A DNA stretch of 64,000 bases from assembly GCA_037189845.1 (NCBI GenBank), contig JBBCIS010000007.1:1-64000 (forward strand), written 5' to 3'. The notes below the pieces were generated by a model. It was not told the origin of the DNA and made no database searches. It saw nothing but the letters and a program-made list of their open reading frames with translations. Positions 27,685 through 35,297 of this stretch are shown piece after piece. Position 1 is the first letter of the stretch. Each line of letters starts with the position of its first letter. The translations under genes and the position numbers were made by a program. This stretch comes from JAMLHH01 sp037189845. GTDB lineage: Bacteria > Bacteroidota > Bacteroidia > Chitinophagales > JADIYW01.

Positions 27685-27870
27685 TTAGCTTAATTTACAG
27701 TTACCGTAAACTATTGACATTGCTTCGCAAGCAGTTTCCTGATCACCTTTTTTCCCTTTAGGGATTTTTACTGAATAGTCATCACATTTACAGTCTCTCT
27801 CTTTTTTACAAGATGTTGTTGTTCCAAAAGCGATACCGCATACCGCCACAATAACAAATAGCTTTTTCAT
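27685..27870 (-). CDS. Small Cys-rich exported protein or lipoprotein
   Basis: 61 residues. The N-terminus MKKLFVIVAVCGIAFG is a signal sequence, and TTSCKKERDC gives a weak lipobox with Cys21. The mature part has five cysteines (21, 27, 29, 48, 58), a high share for about 40 residues, so disulfides are likely. No family recognised. A -7 box TATCTTTG lies 32 bases upstream and a strong terminator follows, so it is a well-defined single-gene unit and very likely real. Confidence 0.8.
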   Translation of the reverse strand: MKKLFVIVAVCGIAFGTTTSCKKERDCKCDDYSVKIPKGKKGDQETACEAMSIVYGNCKLS

Positions 27871-27901
27871 ACGTAAGTTTAATTAATAAATGGTTATATA
27901 A

Positions 27902-27909
27902 CAAAGATA
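27902..27909 (-). promoter_or_regulatory. -7 promoter box for the small Cys-rich gene
   Basis: A perfect TATCTTTG on the minus strand, 31 bases before the ATG at 27870, matching the Bacteroidota TAnnTTTG consensus. The -33 element is not clear. A short 5' UTR of about 26 bases would result. Confidence 0.6.
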
Positions 27910-28025
27910 CCACAATTATACAAACGACATAACATTTTGAAATATTTTTTTCATCAAATACTCATTTTTGTGTATTCGATTTTTTGATATAAAATTAAAT
28001 ACTGGAAAATAATTACCTTTAAATC

Positions 28026-29141
28026 ATGAGAATAATCTTATACTTATTATTCTGTATTTTATTAGCATCCTGTTTACCAACCAGGAGTATTGTTTATAAT
28101 CTGCCGAAAATCAAAACAAACAATGTATTTCCACAAGTTCAAGTGCAGGCAGACCCTCAACCTTTTCATTTTGTAACAAATATTGACACCAGTTTTGGTA
28201 AGAAATATAAGCTTGCCAATCTTTTCAATCTTTTCGAACAAACGGATTTTGAAAAGGCTCTGAAAGGGAAAGATACCAGAGCATTTCTGGTTATTCACAA
28301 GGATACCATCATCTATGAAAAGTATTTTAAAGGGAAAGATCAAAACAGTTATCTGACATCTTTTTCCATGGCTAAATCCATTGTCAGCACTTTGGTAGGA
28401 ATTGCGATCAGTGAGGGAAAAATTCAAAATACCCGGGAACCTTTTTGTAAGTACTTTCCGGAAATAGATTGTGAGAAATTTGGAAATGTAACAATCGAAC
28501 ATCTTTTACAACATACATCAGGCATAAAATACAATGGTCTGATCAAGCTCTATTATGGAAAAAATCTGGCAAAAAAGGTCTTACCAAAAGGATTCAATGA
28601 TGAACCCGGAACAAGATTTTATTATGACAATGCCAATTCTCAGATCTTAGGTATGCTCATAGAAAAGGTTTATCAGAAACCAGTTTATGAAGTCTGGGAA
28701 GAAAAAGTCTGGTCGAAAATCGGAACTGAACAACCTATCCACTGGGCTGTAGACAGTAAGAAGACTCAACAAGCCAAAACATTCTGCTGTGTAGATGCTA
28801 CTGCCAGAGATTTTGCAAAGCTTGGCCGGGTATGGATGAATGACGGCAAATACAACGACCTGCAGATTGTACCAAAATTCTGGCTGGATACTATTCGCAC
28901 TCCGAGAATCAGTGAAGGTGCGGCCATCAATTATAAATATCATTTCTGGAGGGCACCTTCTGCTTACAATTGCTTCACCGCCGCAGGCATGTATGGTCAG
29001 CTAATTTTTATGTGTCCTGAAAAAGATCTGATGTTTATCCGCTTAGGCGAAAAAACCAATCTCCAGATGGATGATAAATTCTGGATCCCTGTCTTTTTAC
29101 AATTAATCGACCAGATGGAAGTGGATGGACGATTTGAATGA
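28026..29141 (+). CDS. Serine hydrolase of the beta-lactamase/class C superfamily, lipoprotein
   Basis: 371 residues. A lipobox (ILLASC, Cys16) anchors it. The SxxK active-site motif is Ser114-Met-Ala-Lys117 (TSFSMAKSIVS). A YxN-type motif (FYYDNANSQ) lies near residue 198. HTSGI and the FHFW region near the end fit the family of class C beta-lactamase-like esterases and peptidases. It is divergently transcribed from the Cys-rich lipoprotein. The true substrate (peptidoglycan peptide, ester or lactam) cannot be told. Confidence 0.86.
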   Translation: MRIILYLLFCILLASCLPTRSIVYNLPKIKTNNVFPQVQVQADPQPFHFVTNIDTSFGKKYKLANLFNLFEQTDFEKALKGKDTRAFLVIHKDTIIYEKYFKGKDQNSYLTSFSMAKSIVSTLVGIAISEGKIQNTREPFCKYFPEIDCEKFGNVTIEHLLQHTSGIKYNGLIKLYYGKNLAKKVLPKGFNDEPGTRFYYDNANSQILGMLIEKVYQKPVYEVWEEKVWSKIGTEQPIHWAVDSKKTQQAKTFCCVDATARDFAKLGRVWMNDGKYNDLQIVPKFWLDTIRTPRISEGAAINYKYHFWRAPSAYNCFTAAGMYGQLIFMCPEKDLMFIRLGEKTNLQMDDKFWIPVFLQLIDQMEVDGRFE

Positions 29142-29439
29142 TTAGAGATCGATGTCGTTTAGTCAACAAAATGGATTGATTTTAGATTCTTCCAAAATGA
29201 CATAAATCCATCCATTTTATATAGTAAGTCATGCTGCGGTCAGTGAGCGAAGTCGAACTGTAAGCATCTCACTGCTATAGTTTAACTAAACGATATTGGA
29301 TTATTTTTTACAATCAAGTTGTCGTCTTCAAAATAATTACCGCAAAAATACGGCGATTAAACAATTTATTCTCCGCAAAAAGTAAATGCGCAGAGTCATG
29401 CATTCTGTTCAATTCTAAGACAATGCTCATTTTTCAGCA
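29142..29439. other. Intergenic region with a repeat element
   Basis: This 298-bp gap between convergent genes is largely filled by the imperfect inverted-repeat element at 29152-29296. The remainder is AT-rich with no ORF or terminator that I can support. Confidence 0.5.
29152..29296. repeat. MITE-like palindromic repeat element
   Basis: Outer arms ATGTCGTTTAGTCAA (29152-29166) and the complement of TTAACTAAACGATAT (29282-29296) match at 13 of 15 bases. Inside, AAAATGGATTGATTT (29168-29182) pairs with AAATCCATCCATTTT (29204-29218) at 14 of 15, and CAGTGAG (29241-29247) pairs with CTCACTG (29268-29274) around a GCGAAGTCGAAC segment. No transposase is present. It resembles small interspersed elements common in Bacteroidota intergenic DNA. 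Confidence 0.55.
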
Positions 29440-30018
29440 TTAACTATTGTTCGCTAAGTCTTGAATACACTGTTCTCTGATTTTCCATATTTCGCTAAGT
29501 GACAAATTTATCTGTTTCTCACTTTCGAGCCACTTTGAAAGATAATTTTTGTGATAGTCGACTTTGTAATCAGTGATTTGTTCCGGTAAAATTTCTATTT
29601 CTTCTATCAGTTCGTCCAAAAAATCTGATGGCTTTGAGTCGATTTTGGTCAAGTCCATTATTTGGTTCTGATATTTTAAGTAACAATGTGCCTCCGGAAT
29701 ATATTCCAGCTTATTCTCTGAAAGCGTCACAGAAATTTCAGGTGTATTTTCCTTGTTCATTTTAAAAATACCTACGATGAGCTTTATATTATCAAAGCCA
29801 TTTTCGTCAGCAAGTCTTTTGAGTAAGGCATGTTTTGTACTGCATGTACCACAATTGTCAATAAATACAGAAAGTAAGTTGTTTTTATCAGAATTCCGTC
29901 CATAAGGTAATTGTTGCACAAACAATATTGCCTGCTTAAAGGTCGATATATTTCTATCTGCAAACTCCTTAGGAATTATCTGACTGGACTTTATTTCAAA
30001 TTCCGGTTGAGGCATCAT
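29440..30018 (-). CDS. Transglutaminase-like protein, uncharacterised
   Basis: 192 residues with no signal peptide. The order Cys59 (CGTCSTKHALLKRLA), His111 (PEAHCYLKY) and Asp122 (QIMDLTK) with the right spacing matches the Cys-His-Asp triad of the transglutaminase-like superfamily, and the Cys begins a helix as in that fold. This is inference from motifs; I know no named family for it. The C-terminal third is acidic and helical. Its neighbours (serine hydrolase, acyl-CoA synthetase) give no clear context. Confidence 0.6.
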   Translation of the reverse strand: MMPQPEFEIKSSQIIPKEFADRNISTFKQAILFVQQLPYGRNSDKNNLLSVFIDNCGTCSTKHALLKRLADENGFDNIKLIVGIFKMNKENTPEISVTLSENKLEYIPEAHCYLKYQNQIMDLTKIDSKPSDFLDELIEEIEILPEQITDYKVDYHKNYLSKWLESEKQINLSLSEIWKIREQCIQDLANNS

Positions 30019-30130
30019 TGCTTTTCCTCTTTTACAATTGCTAATAACCGCATTGTTTAAAACCTAAAACAGTTTTCAAGTACATTATTTCACAAGAGTA
30101 TCACTCTCCTACAAGTGTCGTATAGCATTC

Positions 30131-31780
30131 CTATTCCCAGATAACGCTTTCAGACTTATTGTACCAAGTCTGATAATTATGCTGGCATTTGCCTTCAAGG
30201 ATATTGCGTTTTACCTTTAAAGTAGGTGTCAGCAGATTATTGTCAACAGTCCACTCATTTTTCATCACTACTACTTTTTTAATCTTCTCGTGCTTATCCA
30301 ATGTCTGATTAACTTCTTTTACAGTAGTCAATAAACTTTCTTCCACTACACTTTTTTCCAATGATTTGGCTTCCTGTGAAAGCACGACCAATGCCATTGT
30401 CTGAGGAAGATTTGAACCGACTACGCAAACCTGCTCTATCATTGTATTTTTTGAAAGATTCATTTCTATCGGTGCCGGTGCAACATATTTTCCTTTATCC
30501 GTTTTGAAAATATCTTTGATACGTCCGGTGATTTTAAGAAATCCGTCTTTATCTACTTCACCCTGGTCACCTGTACACAGGAATCCATCCGGTAGCAATG
30601 CTTCAATAGTTTTTTCATCATCCTTGTAGTAACCAATCATATTGGCTTCACTTCTGGTCTGAATTTCTCCTTCTTCAGAAATTCGTACCTCCACTCTCGG
30701 AAATGGCTGTCCTACATAGCCCGGCTTTCTGTTATTGGGTCTTGTAAAATGCGAATAAGCACTGTTTTCTGTCATAGCATAAGCTTCACAGATTCTGATA
30801 TCCAGTTTATCAAACCATCCCATTGTTGCTGCAGGTAAAGGTGCAGCACCAGCCAGTACGTATTTTGCTTTAGCTAATCCCAATCCTGTTTTGACCTTTT
30901 TTCTGATGAGAGATGATACAAAAGGAATGGACAAAAGCAGATTGAGCTTGTTCTGCGGTAATTTATTCAGGATACCCATCTGGAATTTTGTCCAGATTCT
31001 CGGTACCGCAAGAAATACGGTAGGTTCTACTTTTTGCAGATCCGCGGGGAATGACTCCAGGGATTCAGCAAATGAAATTTTCCCTCCTGAATATATTCCG
31101 CCCATTTCTACCAACATCCTTTCGGCAATATGCGAAAGAGGTAAATAGGAGAAAAATCTTTCTTCTTCATCTAATCTTTCTAATGCCGTCAAAGCATAAG
31201 TAATGGCAAAAGAAAAAGAATGGAAAGTATGCATTACTCCTTTGGGCAAACCAGTTGTTCCTGATGTATAGATAATTGTCATCAATTCGTTGCCTTCACG
31301 ATGAGCCGGTTCTTTCAATGGAGGTGTATTTGCTACGATATCATCCCAATGTGCATCACATTTTTCTGTCCAGAAAGGAAATGAGATCGTGTGAACATCT
31401 GCAGGCATACCGCTTTTTTGCTTTTGCCATTCATCCAGCTTACCTACAAATGCTACCTTAGCCTCGCTATGTTTCATGACATACTCAATAATATCGGCAG
31501 GAATAGTCGGATACAATGGTACAGATACATATCCGGCCATCATAATTGCAAGGTCGCTCATGACCCAGTGAGCAATATTTTTTGAAATAATAGCCACCTT
31601 GCTACCCGGTTCCAAGCCAAGATTCTGCAAATAAGCTGCCATGCTTCTGACTTGTTTATCCGCTTCAGCCCATGAATATTCGTGCCATTTTCCATTAAAA
31701 GGCTGATTCAAAAAAATTGCCTGTGGAGTAGAACGGACTATATTCAGAAACTGTACGTGAGGAAAAACAAGTTGAGCCAT
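30131..31780 (-). CDS. Long-chain acyl-CoA synthetase (AMP-forming)
   Basis: About 549 residues from the ATG. IYTSGTTGLPKGVMHT is the P-loop-like AMP-binding motif, ICEAYAMTEN the second core motif, TGDQGEVDKDGFLKITGRIKD the hinge with its Asp, and a Lys in the C-terminal domain (TPTLKVKR) is the catalytic lysine. The SYLPLSHIAERM stretch is typical of fatty-acid CoA ligases. It activates fatty acids at the cytoplasmic face. An in-frame TTG ten codons upstream would add residues of no clear value. Confidence 0.92.
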   Translation of the reverse strand: MAQLVFPHVQFLNIVRSTPQAIFLNQPFNGKWHEYSWAEADKQVRSMAAYLQNLGLEPGSKVAIISKNIAHWVMSDLAIMMAGYVSVPLYPTIPADIIEYVMKHSEAKVAFVGKLDEWQKQKSGMPADVHTISFPFWTEKCDAHWDDIVANTPPLKEPAHREGNELMTIIYTSGTTGLPKGVMHTFHSFSFAITYALTALERLDEEERFFSYLPLSHIAERMLVEMGGIYSGGKISFAESLESFPADLQKVEPTVFLAVPRIWTKFQMGILNKLPQNKLNLLLSIPFVSSLIRKKVKTGLGLAKAKYVLAGAAPLPAATMGWFDKLDIRICEAYAMTENSAYSHFTRPNNRKPGYVGQPFPRVEVRISEEGEIQTRSEANMIGYYKDDEKTIEALLPDGFLCTGDQGEVDKDGFLKITGRIKDIFKTDKGKYVAPAPIEMNLSKNTMIEQVCVVGSNLPQTMALVVLSQEAKSLEKSVVEESLLTTVKEVNQTLDKHEKIKKVVVMKNEWTVDNNLLTPTLKVKRNILEGKCQHNYQTWYNKSESVIWE

Positions 31781-31884
31781 GCTTTCGATTTTAATTTTAG
31801 AATAACTCAAAATAAATAAAAAATTAACAACAAGGGTTTAAAAAAGGTGAAAGTCACGGCTTTTGCAATTAAAAGGCAGTTGTC

Positions 31885-31904
31885 TGCCACTAATACACGA
31901 ATTG
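31885..31904. repeat. 20-base interspersed repeat, copy 1
   Basis: TGCCACTAATACACGAATTG occurs here and, identically, at 47982-48001. Both copies are intergenic and on the same strand. Confidence 0.7.
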
Positions 31905-32033
31905 ATTTTCTAGGCATGACATACATTTTTCTTTATTACCATTCTCAACCTAGATAGTTTGATAAATGAAAAACGATGATTAGAACGCCCAAAATTGTTT
32001 GGTTAAGTTTAGTACTTAGATGCACACAAATCT

Positions 32034-32152
32034 GAATCCGAAGGATTCGCATGTTTATAGTCAGATTATGAGCGTGTTCGCATTCGACCCCGAAGGGGTC
32101 GTACCTTACTTTACAGATGATTTGGGCTAGAAACATTTCATCCCTCTGGGAT
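32034..32152. repeat. Nested-palindrome repeat element, copy 1
   Basis: In order: hairpin GAATCCGAAGGATTC (32034-32048), arm ATGTTTATAG (32051-32060), central hairpin CGACCCCGAAGGGGTCG (32085-32101), arm CTAGAAACAT (32127-32136) and hairpin ATCCCTCTGGGAT (32140-32152). The same order and near-identical spacing recur at 62355-62471 with different but again self-complementary hairpin sequences. No terminal inverted repeats are seen around this copy. Confidence 0.8.
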
Positions 32153-32329
32153 GTGTAGGCAGTACAGCTTTTAGCCTTAATCCTGATAAAAAATATTGCA
32201 ACAAAATTTATTCTGCCATTTTCTTTAGGGGGAAGTAACCAAAGAATCGCACCCGACTTTTCACCTCAAAGTCAAGGGCGCAGAATTGCATAGAGATTTG
32301 ATTTCAGTTGCTTTTGTTTCTCTCATTTA

Positions 32330-32450
32330 CGCCTTTGGTGAATCAAGCAGGCGTCAGCGGCTGAGGGATAGAGCGGAGAACCGGAATGTAAATGGAGGCT
32401 CGCAGTGAAAGCCCGACCCGCCACAGCGGGGCAGCCCCCGAAACTATCTG
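32330..32450. repeat. GC-rich structured intergenic block
   Basis: Much more GC-rich than its surroundings. It contains a perfect CCCGC-CACA-GCGGG hairpin (32417-32430) followed by a GGGGC-AG-CCCC palindrome overlapping its end. Purine-rich text (GGCTGAGGGATAGAGCGG) precedes it. No ORF fits. It resembles intergenic elements seen in many Bacteroidota genomes, but I cannot name the family. Confidence 0.45.
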
Positions 32451-32496
32451 AGGGAAAAGAAACCGGTATTACACTCATTCATCCTATATTCGCAGA

Positions 32497-33699
32497 ATGC
32501 TTTCTGAAAGACAGTTATTCCTAAAACATATTGCTCAAACCAGCGATAATCCGCTTTTGCTGGAAATAGAAAGGACTTCCGGAATGTGGCTTTACGGGAA
32601 AAACGGTGAGAAATGGATGGATCTCATCGCCGGCATTAGTGTGAGTAATCTGGGTCATTGTCATCCTGCTATTGTTCAGGCTGTCCAGAAACAGGCCGAA
32701 ACTTTCATGCATACGCTTGTTTATGGCGAACTAGTGATGTCACCTCAGGTACAGCTGGCAGAATTGCTGACCAATATTTTACCGGAATCATTACAACAGG
32801 TATATTTTACTAATTCAGGTGCTGAAGCCGTGGAAGGTGCCATGAAACTGGCGAAAAGATATACCGGAAGACACGAAATTGCAGGCTTTCACAATGCGTA
32901 TCACGGAAGTACACAGGGAGCATTGAGTCTTCTGGGAGATGAATACTGGAGAAATAAGTTCAGACCGCTCCTACCGGCAATACGAAGAATACGATATAAT
33001 ATAGAAGAGGATTTAACGCAAATCACGGAACAAACTGCTGCAGTTTTTATAGACCCGGTACAGGCGGAAAGCGGTATCACTGTCCCAGAAAAAAGCTATA
33101 TGCAGGCACTAAGAAAAAAATGTAGTGAAACGGGGACTTTGCTGGTGCTGGATGAAATTCAGACCGGGTGCGGGAGAACCGGAAGGATGTTTGCTTTTGA
33201 GGAACTGGAGATCGTTCCGGATATTTTATTGCTGGCAAAAGGTTTCGGTGGCGGAATGCCTATCGGGGCTTTTATTTCTTCGTCTGAAATCATGGGAAAA
33301 TTAACAGAGAATCCTGTGCTGGGTCATATCACCACTTTCGGAGGTCATCCGGTAAGCTGTGCTGCAGCTCTGGCAAATCTGGAAATATTGCTTAACAGCA
33401 CTTATATACAGGATGTCGCAAAAAAAGAGGCTTTGTTCATAGAACAACTTCAACATCCGGCTATCAAAAAGATCACTCACAAAGGACTGATGATGGCTGT
33501 GCATCTGGACTCTTTTGAGAATCTGCAAAAGGTCATTCAGGTATGTATTGGCAAAGGTGTGTTAACGGATTGGTTCTTGTTTGAAGCCAATGCTTTGAGA
33601 ATTGCACCACCATTGATTATTACAGAGGAGGAAATACATTTCGCCTGCAATGTGATTCTTTCTGCATTAGATGAAGTGTATCCGCATCTAAAAAACTAA
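32497..33699 (+). CDS. Class III PLP-dependent aminotransferase
   Basis: 400 residues, fold type I. WLYGKNGEKWMDLIAGISVSNLGHCHPAI is the usual N-terminal substrate-gate region, YFTNSGAEAVEGAMKLAKR binds the cofactor phosphate, VLDEIQTGCGRTG gives the Asp that holds the PLP ring, and the Schiff-base Lys is in LLLAKGFGGGMPIGAF (about residue 249). The family includes acetylornithine, ornithine and 4-aminobutyrate aminotransferases; the substrate cannot be fixed here. One base separates it from the flippase gene, so they are co-transcribed, which hints at an amino sugar or amino acid used in a glycan, though only weakly. Confidence 0.9.
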   Translation: MLSERQLFLKHIAQTSDNPLLLEIERTSGMWLYGKNGEKWMDLIAGISVSNLGHCHPAIVQAVQKQAETFMHTLVYGELVMSPQVQLAELLTNILPESLQQVYFTNSGAEAVEGAMKLAKRYTGRHEIAGFHNAYHGSTQGALSLLGDEYWRNKFRPLLPAIRRIRYNIEEDLTQITEQTAAVFIDPVQAESGITVPEKSYMQALRKKCSETGTLLVLDEIQTGCGRTGRMFAFEELEIVPDILLLAKGFGGGMPIGAFISSSEIMGKLTENPVLGHITTFGGHPVSCAAALANLEILLNSTYIQDVAKKEALFIEQLQHPAIKKITHKGLMMAVHLDSFENLQKVIQVCIGKGVLTDWFLFEANALRIAPPLIITEEEIHFACNVILSALDEVYPHLKN

Positions 33700-33700
33700 T

Positions 33701-35143
33701 ATGAACGTACGTCAGTCCTTTTTATTCAATACGATTTTTGCTTTGTGTGTCAATTTTGTCATCAAACCTGTTTGGGTTTTTGGCATTGACCGAACCGTGC
33801 AAAATGAGCTGGGCGGTGATGCTTACGGAATTTACTTTGCGATCTTCAACTTTACTTATCTTTTTCAGATTTTATTGGATTTTGGTCTTCAAAATTATAA
33901 TCAGACAGAAATAGCTACTGACAATTCCAGATTTGCTAAGCTCTTTCCGGGAATGCTTTCTGCGAAATTAGTATTGACTATTTTCTACTTAATCCTGACG
34001 ATTGCAGCAGGAATCATTCTGGGCTATGCTGCTCATTCTTTTTTCCCATGGCTGATACTCAATCAGATTTTACTTTCCTTCAACATCTTTATGCGCTCGA
34101 ATATCAGCGCTCACAGACTTTTTATAAAGGATTCTTTTCTGTCTGTTCTGGACAAATTTCTGATGATTATTGGATGTTCGTTTATGCTCATTCCTTCTAT
34201 CCGGTTTATACCGCTCACTGTAGATAATTTTGTATGGATACAGACTGCTTCTTTAGCTGCAACCACTTTGATCTGCATCTACTATAATTTACAGCTTTCG
34301 TCTTCTTTTGAGTGGAAATTTGATATTCCGCTTTTCAAAAAAATCGTCATTCAGGCGATTCCGTTTGCGCTGATTTATTTTCTCATGACTATCTTTTACA
34401 GAGTAGATACTGTGATGATAGAACAGCTCCTGGGTGATAAAGGAGCTCGGGAAGCAAGTATTTATGCTCAAAGCTATCGTATCATGGAATCTGTGAACAA
34501 TATCGGATATATCGTTTCAGGCGTGTTGTTACCATTGTTTGCTTTTCAATTGGGTAAAAAAGAAAATATCCACCAAATTCTCAAACAGGGATATAATATT
34601 ATGTTCACTGTGATTATTCCGATAGTCGTCGGCGGTGTTTTTTATGCAAAAGATATTATCCATACTCTGTACCCAGGAGAAGATCCGACGTACAGCGGTG
34701 AGATTTTTACCATTCTGCTGCTCAATTTTATTCCTGTAGGCTTGTTATATGTTCTGGGTCCACTATTGACTGCAAAAAGACTTTTTAGAATTATGATTCC
34801 AAGTCTGACGATTGCCAGCATTATGAATGTGGTCGTCAATCTTGTCCTAATTCCCAAATACGGTGCTTATGGTGCTGCTATTACTACTTTCGGGACACAG
34901 ATTTTCATGCTGACGATATATTGGCTGGCAACTTACTTTCTCTTCCAATTAAACATCAACTGGAAAACGATTGCTCGTTCGGCATCTTATATTTTATTGG
35001 CTATTGCGATGAATTACGGTATGAAATCTACCAATATTTTCTGGCTGTACGGTCTCGCGATAACGGGTTTCTCTAGTTTGCTCATTTCCTTATTATTGAA
35101 AATCATCTCTAAGGAAACGTTGTCGCTGAAAATTGGAGATTAA
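33701..35143 (+). CDS. Polysaccharide flippase-like membrane protein (Wzx/MOP superfamily)
   Basis: 480 residues with about 12-14 hydrophobic segments and small charged loops. The N-terminus (FLFNTIFALCVNFVIKPVWVFGIDRTVQN) and the region FYRVDTVMIEQLLGDKGAREASIYAQSYRIMES are typical of Bacteroidota oligosaccharide flippases of the MOP superfamily. The protein should move lipid-linked glycans across the inner membrane. It follows the aminotransferase gene after one base. No ligase or polymerase is adjacent. Confidence 0.87.
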   Translation: MNVRQSFLFNTIFALCVNFVIKPVWVFGIDRTVQNELGGDAYGIYFAIFNFTYLFQILLDFGLQNYNQTEIATDNSRFAKLFPGMLSAKLVLTIFYLILTIAAGIILGYAAHSFFPWLILNQILLSFNIFMRSNISAHRLFIKDSFLSVLDKFLMIIGCSFMLIPSIRFIPLTVDNFVWIQTASLAATTLICIYYNLQLSSSFEWKFDIPLFKKIVIQAIPFALIYFLMTIFYRVDTVMIEQLLGDKGAREASIYAQSYRIMESVNNIGYIVSGVLLPLFAFQLGKKENIHQILKQGYNIMFTVIIPIVVGGVFYAKDIIHTLYPGEDPTYSGEIFTILLLNFIPVGLLYVLGPLLTAKRLFRIMIPSLTIASIMNVVVNLVLIPKYGAYGAAITTFGTQIFMLTIYWLATYFLFQLNINWKTIARSASYILLAIAMNYGMKSTNIFWLYGLAITGFSSLLISLLLKIISKETLSLKIGD

Positions 35144-35297
35144 CGATTGACGATTTTTGATTGTGGACTTTCGATTGTGCTAACGCAAGCAATTAAATAC
35201 ATCGGCAATATTCCATACAATCTTTGAGCCGGATTATGCCCGAATCATAGTCATCATCTGAATCAAAAAAATTATAGCTCTGACTTCACAGACTAAT

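Larger units (their letters stand above)
31781..32496. other. Long intergenic region with several repeat elements
   Basis: About 715 bp between divergent genes. It holds a 20-base repeat shared with 47982-48001 (at 31885-31904), a nested-palindrome element (32034-32152) and a GC-rich structured block (about 32330-32450). No convincing ORF lies here. Such repeat-packed gaps are typical insertion sites in Bacteroidota. Confidence 0.6.

Noticed and set aside
31981..32496. Search for the 18-bp inverted ends of the 62 kb element around the 32 kb copy
   Set aside because: No matching terminal sequence is seen on either side, so it was not called a mobile element.
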